Assembly (NCBI GenBank): GCA_003663345.1
Contig: QMZU01000030.1
Location: 1-7,712 of the forward strand
DNA from: Candidatus Aenigmatarchaeota archaeon
GTDB taxonomy: Archaea > Aenigmatarchaeota > Aenigmatarchaeia > PWEA01 > B50-G16
Length of the DNA: 7,712 nucleotides
Direction of reading: 5' to 3'
Shown here: positions 1 to 5,158 of the stretch, piece by piece
Layout: every line of letters begins with the position of its first letter
How positions within the stretch are numbered: the first letter of the stretch is position 1
Notes under the pieces: model-generated
Told to the model about the DNA's origin: nothing
The model's input: only the letters and a program-made list of their open reading frames with translations
Databases searched by the model: none
Position numbers and translations under genes: made by a program

Positions 1-2
1 AT

Positions 3-206
3 ATGTTACTATCCAAGTTAAAAGCGGAGTTAAGTAAAAGAATACCAAATAGCGATGTGATACTACAAGGAAACGAGCTAAAAATAATTATACCTATGGA
101 AGTACTAGTAACTGAGTTTCAAAAGAACTTAGGAGTTAAGAGCATGATACCTATAGACATCGAAGTAGATAATAAAAATATTATATTGAAATTTAGGGTG
201 ATGTAA
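3..206 (+). CDS. Small protein of unknown function, possibly 5'-truncated
   Basis: I do not recognise this 67-residue protein. It starts with a Lys-rich helix-like stretch (residues 1-14), then alternates hydrophobic residues in strand-like patterns: DVILQGNELKIIIP near the middle and a strand-like end with INIILKF character. This suggests a small alpha/beta or beta-rich fold. There is no membrane segment and no cysteine. Only two bases precede the ATG, so neither a ribosome-binding site nor an upstream extension can be checked, and the real gene may start before the window. Its stop lies 2 bases before the next gene, and that gene's GGTGAT site lies inside its last codons, so the two are probably co-transcribed and translationally coupled. 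By position it belongs to the putative structural run. A role as a minor virion or assembly protein is only a guess. Confidence 0.65.
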   Translation: MLLSKLKAELSKRIPNSDVILQGNELKIIIPMEVLVTEFQKNLGVKSMIPIDIEVDNKNIILKFRVM

Positions 207-208
207 AA

Positions 209-589
209 ATGACATATACGGTAGTTGGTGTAACAGCTAAAATAAGTATGGATGCAGGTCTAGATATGCTAGAGGCACTAAAGAACGCTATTGATAATGC
301 AGATAGTCCCAAAGTTGATTTAATTGATGAAGCGGGTAATGTGGTTAAGAGTCTAGATCCATCTGTAGTTAGCGTTGCAGGAGAAGATAGTTATGCTAGA
401 ATCCTTATTGAGATAGAGGATAACTCAACAGATGTATATACTTTTAAAAAAGTTAAAGTGAGAGGAAAACGAGATACATATACATACACAGCGATAATAT
501 TCGAGTTAGATAATCCAATATCTAAAAGCGATACAGATATACTTGACTTAATCTTGAAGTGGGGATTTCCTAATACGGTGAGTGGATAA
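209..589 (+). CDS. Putative small structural protein, beta-rich
   Basis: A 126-residue acidic protein without cysteine, signal peptide or membrane segment. Residues 1-55 mix a helix (LDMLEALKNAIDNA) with short strands. Residues 60-105 look like successive beta strands (ARILIEIEDNSTDVYTFKKV and a Thr/Tyr-rich strand), ending in a FELDNPISKSDTDILDL segment and a Trp-containing tail (KWGF). From general memory, phage and archaeal virus particle proteins encoded near receptor-binding or tail proteins can have a similar style: a beta sandwich and a closing L-x-K-S-x-x-D-x-L-type segment. That is a resemblance, not a family assignment. GGTGAT at 198-203 gives a well-placed ribosome site for the ATG. 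The stop is 2 bases from the next start. It sits upstream of the repeat proteins and the 415-residue surface-like protein, which supports a virion role by context only. Confidence 0.8.
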   Translation: MTYTVVGVTAKISMDAGLDMLEALKNAIDNADSPKVDLIDEAGNVVKSLDPSVVSVAGEDSYARILIEIEDNSTDVYTFKKVKVRGKRDTYTYTAIIFELDNPISKSDTDILDLILKWGFPNTVSG

Positions 590-591
590 GA

Positions 592-1074
592 ATGACTTTA
601 CCATTTCCTAGTTTAGAAGATTTAGTTAATGTAATATCAAGTACTGTAGATTATATTGTAAATATAGTCTATAATACGATAAGAGGTGCATTAATCGACT
701 TTTATAACTGGTTAATGGCTTCGATAGAATGGCTACTAAATTATATCAGAGCTAACTTACCCTTTGTAATATCTGTGGTATTAACTTGGACGGCACTTTA
801 TAAAAGCGTTACAGCGGAGAACATTCCTTTAACAAGAAGAATAATGAATATATTAACGGCACCATTATTCAGTATGTTTGCTTTATCACTAGTAGATGCT
901 CTGTTACCTAGAGAAATTAAGTTACCTAGATATTCATACCCAGCGTTAGCTATTGCTTCAGTCTATGCAGAAACTGAAGCTAGAGCAGAATACATTATTA
1001 GACATAGAACAGGATATGTAGTTGAAGCAGAAGCAGAAACAGAAGCTAGAGCAATATATAGTTTAGGTAGCTGA
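592..1074 (+). CDS. Membrane protein with Ala/Glu/Arg repeat tail
   Basis: A 160-residue protein in three parts. Residues about 8-52 form long amphipathic, Trp/Tyr-rich helices. Residues about 55-73 (PFVISVVLTWTALY) and about 84-105 (ILTAPLFSMFALSLVDALL) are convincing transmembrane segments. The tail from about 118 is soluble and repetitive: AETEARAEYI recurs about 24 residues later as EAETEARAIYS, so E-A-R-A units alternate with short aromatic or hydrophobic stretches. GGTGAG at 578-583 serves the ATG, which follows the previous stop by 2 bases. The next gene also carries a repeat-rich C-terminus after an N-terminal hydrophobic stretch, so the pair may act together at a virion membrane or vertex, or as a membrane-anchored fibre. 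That is inference. I recognise no family; a holin or egress role cannot be excluded from topology alone. Confidence 0.8.
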   Translation: MTLPFPSLEDLVNVISSTVDYIVNIVYNTIRGALIDFYNWLMASIEWLLNYIRANLPFVISVVLTWTALYKSVTAENIPLTRRIMNILTAPLFSMFALSLVDALLPREIKLPRYSYPALAIASVYAETEARAEYIIRHRTGYVVEAEAETEARAIYSLGS

Positions 1075-1084
1075 GGTGGTATAA

Positions 1085-1636
1085 ATGGCATCAGAGATAT
1101 TGCGTAGATTAATACCAGAAGACATAGAGGATTTAAATAAAAAGCTTAAAAGCGGAGTAACTATGTTACTAATACTATATAGCTTTTTAGGACATCCACC
1201 ACCAGCTAGAGCTAAACCTAAACCTATTCATAAATATATTGATATTGAGAGTAAGATTGATGAAGTAAGTTTAGCTAAACCTACTATACCATATTTGTAT
1301 CCAGAATCTAGATTAGATGATGTAAGTCCATTAGTAGTAGCTAGAGAAGGATTAGATGCTGAAACAATAGGTATTGATGCACCAACCTATAAACTTGTTG
1401 TTCACCCAGTTATTAATGCTGAGTCAAGCTTAGATAGTCCAGAGCTTAGTTATTTGCTTAACCCAGCTATTAACCAAGAATCCTCATTAGATAGTCCCGA
1501 ACTTAGCTATAAAATGCCTCCAGTAATAAGCGAAGAGTCATCAATAGATAGTCCAAGCACAAGTTATCTACTTAATCCAGTTATTAATCAAGAAAGTAGC
1601 TTAGACTCTCCATCTGTAGAAACTACTTTAAGTTAA
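1085..1636 (+). CDS. Repeat protein with four 19-21 residue Ser/Asp-rich repeats
   Basis: A 183-residue protein. Residues 1-36 are helical and end in a short hydrophobic stretch (GVTMLLILYSFLG). A proline-rich basic linker (HPPPARAKPKPIHK) follows at about 37-50. Residues 51-101 hold degenerate repeats, with motifs such as ESKIDEVS and ESRLDDVSP. Residues 102-179 are four clear tandem units of consensus YLLNPVINQESSLDSPELS: the first is 21 residues and the others 19. The tail TTLS follows the last unit. The pattern suggests a fibrous or beta-solenoid-like rod, as in virion fibres or surface appendages, but no family is recognised. GAGGTGGT at 1074-1081 serves the ATG. The gene is followed by a T-tract element at 1643-1661, so it may end a transcript or mark a point of partial termination before the large downstream gene. 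Confidence 0.8.
   Translation: MASEILRRLIPEDIEDLNKKLKSGVTMLLILYSFLGHPPPARAKPKPIHKYIDIESKIDEVSLAKPTIPYLYPESRLDDVSPLVVAREGLDAETIGIDAPTYKLVVHPVINAESSLDSPELSYLLNPAINQESSLDSPELSYKMPPVISEESSIDSPSTSYLLNPVINQESSLDSPSVETTLS
1388..1621 (+). repeat. In-frame tandem repeats, 57-63 bases each
   Basis: Four consecutive units lie at 1388-1450 (63 bases), 1451-1507, 1508-1564 and 1565-1621 (57 bases each). They encode variants of YLLNPVINQESSLDSPELS. The protein is conserved far better than the DNA. The E-S-S-(L/I)-D-S-P core is written GAG TCA AGC, GAA TCC TCA, GAG TCA TCA and GAA AGT AGC in the four copies, with similar changes in later codons. Serine moves between the TCN and AGY families, which needs more than one base change. 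The copies are therefore old, or under pressure to keep protein but not DNA identity. Confidence 0.85.
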
Positions 1637-1642
1637 TAAATA

Positions 1643-1661
1643 CCCAATCCTTTTTTTATAT
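1643..1661 (+). terminator. Pyrimidine T-tract element, plus strand
   Basis: CCCAATCCTTTTTTTATAT begins 6 bases after the stop of the repeat protein gene and lies just before the AGGTGATT ribosome site (1663-1670) of the next gene. It belongs to a set of six similar elements in this window that each follow a stop codon. T-runs act as factor-independent terminators in archaea, which fits. Reading it as a TATA box is less likely, because the start site would then fall inside the next gene with no suitable start codon. Confidence 0.5.
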
Positions 1662-1675
1662 TAGGTGATTATTTT

Positions 1676-2923
1676 ATGCTTTGGATAGAGAAACAACAAA
1701 AGCAAATTATCATTAATATCAACGATAACTTAAAAGAAAAGCTAAAGCTAGAGCTAGAAATAGTAGTATGGGATAAAAACGGCAAAATAATCAAGAGACA
1801 TAGACAGGAAGTTAAATCATGGTTGAAAAATTTTGCACTATTTCTGAAACATCAACTACATAATGAAAATGATGTAGTTGTTGATACTGGTGGTGCATCA
1901 GCGACTATAATATGTGGATTATCGGAATGTGACTTAAGCTATCACTCCGCAGGGTACGGTAGCTTAGAGTTCTCAGCTAATGCTGGAGATAACGATGATT
2001 CATTTGGCATAATTGTAGGTTCTGGAACTGCTACGGTTTCACCAGATGACTACAATTTAGCTAGTAAGATACCTCACGGTACTGGTTCTGGTCAGCTAGA
2101 TTATGATACACATACATTTGAATCGCCTACAATAACTAATGGAACAGTAAAGTTTTCGATTTCAAGAAGCTTTAAAAATAGTAGCGGTGGAGATGTGAAT
2201 GTAAACGAAGTTGGTCTAGTAATAAGAAGTTTAAGCAAAGCGGCAGATAAAGTATGTGAAGATGTAAAATTTTTAATTATAAGAGATGTATTAGACTCAA
2301 CAGTCACTGTTCCTGATGGAGGTGGATTAACAGTAAAATATACAATTTCAACATCGTCAGATTTCGTAGTTAACTTCATATACTTATTATATGCTTTATT
2401 CTCTGGTGGTAGTCAAGATGTAACTGATACAGACGGGACTTCGCAGACAATTAAAGGTAGTAATCAGTTTTACTTCGATTCTGAAAGAAGCGAACGTTAT
2501 GTAAGAAAGGAGATATATAATTTAATTGCTGGAGATGATAATGATACATTCGGTGTCGTTGTAGGAAGCGATAATAGTACAGCGTGGGATGTGAATCAGT
2601 ATAACTTAGCTAGTAAAATTTCTCATGGAACAGGAAGTGGACAGCTAGATTATGGTACTCATAGTAAATATGACTTAGAAGAACTAAGCGATAGATTTAG
2701 AATTAAAATAAGTAGAAGCTTCTATAATGGAAGCGGAGGGCAAGTTAGTGTTGGAGAAATAGGATTAATAGGAAGATACTACATAAGCGAAGGTTATAGT
2801 CCAGACCAATTCTCAATTGGTCCTTATTACTTTATGATTCTTAGGAAAGTATTATCGAGCTTAGTTACTGTTGATCCAGAAGCTACTTTAGTAGTCAATT
2901 ATTATATTGCTATTCCTAAATAG
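1676..2923 (+). CDS. Putative virion surface or receptor-binding protein with duplicated module
   Basis: The largest protein in the window (415 residues), probably a particle surface protein. Residues 1-49 are a charged leader containing D-K-N-G-K-I-I, and K-S-W-L-K-N-F begins the first module at about 47-53. Two copies of a roughly 180-residue module follow (about 50-226 and 230-412). Each has, in order, an N-F-x(5)-L segment, a D-T-x-G turn, a GD(N/D)(N/D)D(S/T)FG(I/V)(I/V)VGS strand pair (about 104 and 286), YNLASKI(P/S)HGTGSGQLDY (126-143 and 309-326), an ISRSF segment with a Ser/Gly-Gly turn and a (V/I)GL strand (162-183, 345-366), and a final R(D/K)VL...V-T-V...Y strand. From general memory, similar Gly/Ser-rich beta domains with an 'isRsf.N.sGg.v.v.E.GL' signature occur in phage and archaeal virus tail or spike proteins. 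AGGTGATT at 1663-1670 serves the ATG. The exact role and ligand are unknown. Confidence 0.85.
   Translation: MLWIEKQQKQIIININDNLKEKLKLELEIVVWDKNGKIIKRHRQEVKSWLKNFALFLKHQLHNENDVVVDTGGASATIICGLSECDLSYHSAGYGSLEFSANAGDNDDSFGIIVGSGTATVSPDDYNLASKIPHGTGSGQLDYDTHTFESPTITNGTVKFSISRSFKNSSGGDVNVNEVGLVIRSLSKAADKVCEDVKFLIIRDVLDSTVTVPDGGGLTVKYTISTSSDFVVNFIYLLYALFSGGSQDVTDTDGTSQTIKGSNQFYFDSERSERYVRKEIYNLIAGDDNDTFGVVVGSDNSTAWDVNQYNLASKISHGTGSGQLDYGTHSKYDLEELSDRFRIKISRSFYNGSGGQVSVGEIGLIGRYYISEGYSPDQFSIGPYYFMILRKVLSSLVTVDPEATLVVNYYIAIPK
1823..2911 (+). repeat. Internal gene duplication: two ~180-codon modules
   Basis: Codons about 50-226 and 230-412 of the 415-residue protein align along their whole length, not only at one motif. 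The shared landmarks come in the same order in both halves: N-F-x-x-x-L, D-T-G/D-T-D-G, FG(I/V)(I/V)VGS, YNLASKI, HGTGSGQLDY, ISRSF, (E)VGL/(E)IGL and the final VNY/VKY strand. DNA identity is patchy; the best stretch is around cagctagattatg (2094 and 2641). This indicates an old tandem duplication that diverged. Confidence 0.8.
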
Positions 2924-2935
2924 AGGTGAGAAAGA

Positions 2936-3169
2936 TTGAGTGATGATGTTATTATTAAAGCTCTCTTCGGTTTATTTATTACGATTATCTACGTCACTAC
3001 AGTTTTATCTCAACCTCTCACAGTAGCATATCTATCCACCCTTATCGGCGTAGTAACTAACGCTATAATTGGATTCTTTAGTTACAATATGCATAAGAGA
3101 GCAGTAGAAAAAATTAAAAGAGAAAAGAAGAATAAAGATAATTTTGGTGGTAAACATGAGAGTGCGTAA
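2936..3169 (+). CDS. Small two-helix membrane protein with basic tail
   Basis: A 77-residue protein starting at TTG, chosen because the strong site GAGGTGAG (2923-2930, overlapping the previous stop) is 5 bases upstream. There are two transmembrane segments, about residues 7-24 (ALFGLFITIIYVTTVL) and 31-50 (AYLSTLIGVVTNAIIGFF), joined by a short loop. A strongly basic, presumably cytoplasmic or virion-internal tail follows (KRAVEKIKREKKNKDN). The hairpin-plus-basic-tail plan is shared by many small viral membrane proteins, including holin-like proteins and minor envelope proteins, but there is no sequence motif to choose between them. Its end overlaps the next gene by 14 bases. It is the first of three consecutive small membrane or exported proteins downstream of the presumed surface protein. 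Confidence 0.75.
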   Translation: MSDDVIIKALFGLFITIIYVTTVLSQPLTVAYLSTLIGVVTNAIIGFFSYNMHKRAVEKIKREKKNKDNFGGKHESA

Positions 3170-3365
3170 ATTAGTTAAGTATGCATTTTACGGAGTACTA
3201 GCAATACTATTAATTAATTTAATGGTGCTTAATGCATTAGCATATACAAATCCAGAGCTACTACAATTAGTCGAAAAAATAATGGAATATGCCTTAAAAG
3301 GACTTCAAGAATACTTTAACTTTCTCCTAGAGCTGTTCAAAGAAGCAGTTAAACATCTAGTGTAA
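3156..3365 (+). CDS. Small exported or membrane-anchored protein
   Basis: A 69-residue protein. I start it at ATG 3156, not at the upstream TTG 3144, because GGTGGT (3146-3151) lies just before this ATG and would fall inside the longer form. The N-terminus is a textbook signal or anchor: basic MRVRKLVKYA, a hydrophobic core about 9-27 (YGVLAILLINLMVLNALA), then A-L-A/Y-T-N, which could be a signal-peptidase site. The rest is an amphipathic helix-forming stretch (LLQLVEKIMEYALKGLQEYF and a following Leu/Phe-rich helix). A small secreted or surface helical protein, or a single-pass membrane protein with an external coiled helix, fits. No family is recognised. It overlaps the preceding gene by 14 bases and is followed by another small membrane gene after 4 bases. 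Confidence 0.75.
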   Translation: MRVRKLVKYAFYGVLAILLINLMVLNALAYTNPELLQLVEKIMEYALKGLQEYFNFLLELFKEAVKHLV

Positions 3366-3369
3366 CAAT

Positions 3370-3579
3370 ATGAAAAAGCTATTAAAATATATTCCCCTAG
3401 TTTTTTTATCATCTTTTCCTATTGGAATAAGCATAAGGTTTATATTAGCATATTTCAATCATCAAGCATATTATCCTTGTTTATTTGATGTACTATTCGA
3501 TTGGTTAGGTAATTTGCTAGCTGGAATAAGCTTGTTAATTTTAACTATAAAAAATTACTTAAATAAGAGTGATAATTAA
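3370..3579 (+). CDS. Small two-helix membrane protein
   Basis: A 69-residue protein with a basic start (MKKLLKYI). Its first hydrophobic segment runs about residues 7-28 (IPLVFLSSFPIGISIRFILA), followed by a short polar loop with one cysteine (HQAYYPCLFDVLFDW) and a second membrane helix about 46-61 (LLAGISLLILTI), ending in a polar tail. The ribosome site is weak: only GTGTAA in the end of the previous gene, 4 bases between stop and start. Translation may therefore depend on coupling to the upstream gene. The T-tract element CCCCTAGTTTTTTTATC at 3394-3410 lies inside its codons 9-14. The function is unknown; a membrane role in the particle or in release is possible. Confidence 0.7.
   Translation: MKKLLKYIPLVFLSSFPIGISIRFILAYFNHQAYYPCLFDVLFDWLGNLLAGISLLILTIKNYLNKSDN
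3394..3410 (+). terminator. Pyrimidine T-tract element, plus strand, inside a coding start
   Basis: CCCCTAGTTTTTTTATC lies 28 bases after the stop at 3365, within the first codons of the next small membrane gene. It matches the CCC-x-TA-x-T(6-7)-AT plan of the other copies but is the weakest of the set, because it lacks the final ATAT and the codons here encode a hydrophobic helix that would favour T-runs anyway. Confidence 0.25.
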
Positions 3580-3600
3580 AAAAAGATTGGTGATTGTTAA

Positions 3601-3777
3601 ATGGGTTCAGTTGAAAAGTTATTGAGATCATTATATTATACTGTTTTGGTATATAAGGATTTTGTGTTGTATTATTATCGTAGATATAATTGGAAAGAGG
3701 TAGTTACTCAAGATATGCTTATTGAAGTTTACCAAAAGCTTTGTGAGTTAGAGAAGCTTTTAGAAGCATTCAGATAA
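3601..3777 (+). CDS. Small helical protein, 58 residues, unknown function
   Basis: An ATG follows GGTGATTG (3590-3597), a full-strength site, so this short frame is very likely a real gene. The protein begins MGSVEKLLRSLYYTVLVYKD and ends in an acidic/Leu helix (ELEKLLEAF), with a double stop TAA TAA. It is Tyr-rich in the middle (LYYYRRY) and probably all-helical: two helices broken around the RYNW segment. It has no membrane-type segment long enough to span, and one cysteine. It stands between the small membrane genes and a second small helical gene at 3824 on the same strand. The products of the two may be related in style (short antiparallel helical hairpins), but I do not see clear homology. 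Confidence 0.75.
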   Translation: MGSVEKLLRSLYYTVLVYKDFVLYYYRRYNWKEVVTQDMLIEVYQKLCELEKLLEAFR

Positions 3778-3823
3778 TAATACTAATATATTCTATGATA
3801 AAATATATTGTTTAGGTGATTGT

Positions 3824-4027
3824 ATGAGTGAGGAAGCAGTTAAAATTCTAGAGGGAGTAATAAGTAGTCTTAAAGACATTAAAGAACAGTTAATTAAGGT
3901 TTCTAGAATGCTTAGGGGAATACCTCCATCAATAGAGTTGCTTGATATTGCGTATAGATTAGATGATTTTATTAGTGAAATAAGTGCATTTAAAACAGAC
4001 CTTGAATTCCTCTACGAAACTGAGTAA
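3824..4027 (+). CDS. Small helical protein, coiled-coil-like
   Basis: A 67-residue, all-helical acidic protein. Residues 2-32 show heptad-like spacing of Ile/Leu/Val (AVKILEGVISSLKDIKEQLI). A proline break follows (GIPPS, about 34-38), then a second helix with LLDIAYRLDDFISEISAF and an acidic end. It should fold as a helical hairpin and probably oligomerises. AGGTGATTG at 3816-3824 places the start; the upstream 46 bases contain the AT-rich box ATAAAATATAT (about 3797-3807), which might be a TATA element giving this gene its own promoter. The function is unknown. The minus-strand protein at 4135-4341 has the same size and hairpin design, so both could be small protein-protein interaction modules, but the sequences are not clearly homologous. 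Confidence 0.75.
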   Translation: MSEEAVKILEGVISSLKDIKEQLIKVSRMLRGIPPSIELLDIAYRLDDFISEISAFKTDLEFLYETE

Positions 4028-4130
4028 AAAGCAGTTACTGATATTGTATTATTTGTATAGGGCTAATAGAAAGGTCCATCTAGAAGAAATTAAGGCATTC
4101 CTAGTTATATTTAAAAATATAAAAAGCTGA
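3984..4130 (+). CDS. Possible 48-residue protein with winged-helix-like start
   Basis: This frame overlaps the end of the previous gene and continues for 100 bases after it. It has plausible composition: SKKQLLILYYLYRANRKVHL followed by EEIKAFLVIF and a Lys-rich end. The Leu-rich helix, basic turn and second helix resemble the first helices of a winged-helix DNA-binding domain, but the protein is too short to show a full one. The start is uncertain. GTG 3984 has a partial site (GTGA, 3975-3978); TTG 4002 has none. It ends 5 bases before the stop of the opposing gene. It may be a remnant or a truly small gene. Confidence 0.3.
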   Translation: MHLKQTLNSSTKLSKKQLLILYYLYRANRKVHLEEIKAFLVIFKNIKS

Positions 4131-4134
4131 TTAA

Positions 4135-4341
4135 TTAGAAATGTTCCTCTAATTCCGATTCTAGTATTCCTATAATTTCTGATATTTCATCAACACATTC
4201 CTTTACTTCATCAATATAATCAGCTAACAAGGGGGCTTTAAGCTCTAGCTCACTTTGAATTTCCCTAAACGTTGCCCATAGCTCACCCAGAATATCCAAG
4301 GCTTTTTTCAGCTTTTCAGATAACGTTTTTTCTTCTCCCAT
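4135..4341 (-). CDS. Small acidic helical protein
   Basis: The ATG at 4341 is chosen because GGTGAT (4353-4348) is correctly spaced from it; the longer TTG start at 4359 would put that site inside the gene. The 68-residue product begins MGEEKTLSEKLKKALDILGE and is all-helical and acidic. A first helix runs about 5-30, a break follows near APLLADY, and a second helix carries a heptad-like Ile/Val/Leu pattern to the end (SEIIGILESELEEHF). It has one cysteine. It looks like a helical hairpin that would dimerise. It is the last gene of the minus-strand run and meets the plus-strand run head-on, with only 4 bases between stops. A TATA-like box at about 4388-4381 may give it its own transcript. The function is unknown. 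Confidence 0.75.
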   Translation of the reverse strand: MGEEKTLSEKLKKALDILGELWATFREIQSELELKAPLLADYIDEVKECVDEISEIIGILESELEEHF

Positions 4342-4380
4342 CTTCACATCACCATACAAATATTATTAAGTATAGAAACA

Positions 4381-4390
4381 ATATAAAAAA
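4381..4390 (-). promoter_or_regulatory. TATA-like box upstream of the 4341 gene
   Basis: On the minus strand, TTTTTTATAT lies about 40-50 bases before the ATG at 4341. With the usual archaeal spacing of about 27 bases, transcription would begin near 4357, just before the GGTGAT site. The same AT-rich stretch directly follows the T-tract of the upstream gene's end, so terminator and promoter may be back to back. Confidence 0.35.
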
Positions 4391-4411
4391 TTATAAAAAA
4401 GATTAGGGTTA
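4391..4411 (-). terminator. Pyrimidine T-tract element, minus strand
   Basis: On the minus strand CCCTAATCTTTTTTATAA follows directly on the TAA of the 58-residue Cys-rich gene (stop 4411-4409), overlapping its last base region. A second T-run (TTTTTTATAT) comes 10 bases later. It matches the element seen after five other stops in the window. A T-rich terminator is the simplest reading. Confidence 0.5.
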
Positions 4412-4585
4412 AATTTCCTTAAGGTCACTGATTATTTCCTCTACTTCTTTTTTGTCTATAGGCGTATTTTTGTAGTATCTGCAACACTCATAATATTTTG
4501 TGTATTTGTCCAACTTTTGACAATAGCCTACTCCTTTCTTGCCTACTAGTTCTATCCAATAGTCGCAATTGCAGCAATTCCTCAT
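4409..4585 (-). CDS. Small Cys-rich putative zinc-binding protein, 58 residues
   Basis: The gene starts in a TAATG overlap with the stop of the upstream gene, with AAGGTGAT a few bases before: strong signs of a real, coupled gene. The protein opens MRNCCNCDYWIELVGKKGVG and has six cysteines: C4, C5, C7, C22, C34 and C35. C-x-C at 5-7 and single or double Cys later could make one zinc site or a small metal cluster, but the spacing is not a standard C-x2-C ribbon. The C-terminal third is a charged helix (KKEVEEIISDL). No family is recognised. It lies between the 102-residue protein and the terminal helical gene, among other Cys-rich small proteins of the minus-strand run, which suggests a nucleic-acid or protein-binding role by context only. 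Confidence 0.75.
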   Translation of the reverse strand: MRNCCNCDYWIELVGKKGVGYCQKLDKYTKYYECCRYYKNTPIDKKEVEEIISDLKEI

Positions 4586-4893
4586 TATACTATCACCTTA
4601 CCTTTATAGTATATCTTTGACTTGGTAAAAAGCACATTTCTGGTGATTGGTTTCCTACCTAAGTCTTTAGCATACCTATTTTGGTCATCAAATACTAATC
4701 TACATAGGTCGCAGTCTCTAGAACAATATAGTATTAAGTGGTATCCCTTGTTCCTAGAATTTCTAACTTGTAACTCTCTCAAATACTTACACCTAGCTAT
4801 TTTATAGATTATTTTGTTTAACAGTGGTTTTGGAAAACCTGCTTTCCATCTAGGGTGTGGCTTATCTAAGTCTATCGTATTTATCCATATCAT
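4585..4893 (-). CDS. Small protein with primase-like motif spacing, unknown function
   Basis: A 102-residue basic protein. It has a D-x-D pair near the start (TIDLDKP, residues 6-12), a helix and basic region with one Cys, then N-K-G-Y-H-L-I-L-Y (about 48-56). Next comes C-S-R-D-C-D-L-C-R (about 57-65), then DDQNRYAKDLGR (about 69-80) and a VLFTKSKIYYKG end. In archaeo-eukaryotic primases, and in some small plasmid and phage proteins, an hhDxD motif, a G-x-H strand and a later Asp-containing motif form the catalytic core. The order here is similar, but at about half the usual length this could be a minimal or non-catalytic relative, or coincidence. The C-x3-C-x2-C cluster might bind zinc. AAGGTGAT, inside the upstream stop, serves the ATG at 4893. 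Gene order places it among putative DNA-handling proteins. Confidence 0.8.
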   Translation of the reverse strand: MIWINTIDLDKPHPRWKAGFPKPLLNKIIYKIARCKYLRELQVRNSRNKGYHLILYCSRDCDLCRLVFDDQNRYAKDLGRKPITRNVLFTKSKIYYKGKVIV

Positions 4894-4901
4894 TAGCTAA
4901 A

Positions 4902-5156
4902 TCACCTTAACCACGCATCAAGGCTATAACTGTCCTTTTTGCTTCTTTCCTTAACGACTCTAGCGAATCGCTTTTTAGGTATTTTTTTCTCTGCCAACTT
5001 ACTTATTAATACTTTGATAGGTGCTTCAGGATACTTTTTCCTTAGCTGCTTAAAGTAGTTGAAGCAGTCTCCGCACATTATCCACTCCCAGTTGCCATCG
5101 GTAACCTTGAACTCGCACAACAATTCTTTTCCACAAAACCAGCATTTTCCCTTCAC
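4902..5156 (-). CDS. Putative zinc-finger protein with basic tail
   Basis: I prefer GTG at 5156 (84 residues) over GTG at 5165, because AGGTGGTAG, overlapping the upstream stop, is correctly spaced only for 5156; the longer form would add three residues. The protein has C5-x2-C8 (KCWFCGKE) and C28-x2-C31 (MCGDCFNYF), the layout of a two-knuckle treble-clef or zinc-ribbon finger, plus C14 between them. A helix follows (FNYFKQLRKKYPEAP), then a Lys/Arg-rich region (KKIPKKRFARVVKERSKK) suited to nucleic-acid contact. Such small fingers are frequent in archaeal viruses as presumed transcription or replication factors. The target is unknown. The upstream gene ends 2 bases before this start, and the next gene's ribosome site sits in its own stop, so translation is tightly coupled. 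Confidence 0.8.
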   Translation of the reverse strand: MKGKCWFCGKELLCEFKVTDGNWEWIMCGDCFNYFKQLRKKYPEAPIKVLISKLAEKKIPKKRFARVVKERSKKDSYSLDAWLR

Positions 5157-5158
5157 AC

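Noticed and set aside
2101..2379. 92-codon open frame on the minus strand inside the 415-residue protein gene
   Set aside because: It lies entirely within a well-supported gene, has no ribosome site, and has low-complexity Thr/Ser/Leu composition typical of an antisense shadow.
3824..4341. Homology between the helical proteins at 3824-4027 and 4135-4341 as an inverted duplication
   Set aside because: Both are helical hairpins of similar length, but residue matches are few and not aligned beyond what shared composition gives, and the DNA shows no inverted repeat.
4622..4807. 61-codon plus-strand frame inside the 102-residue protein gene
   Set aside because: It is antisense to a gene with clear motifs and a good start, and has no ribosome site.
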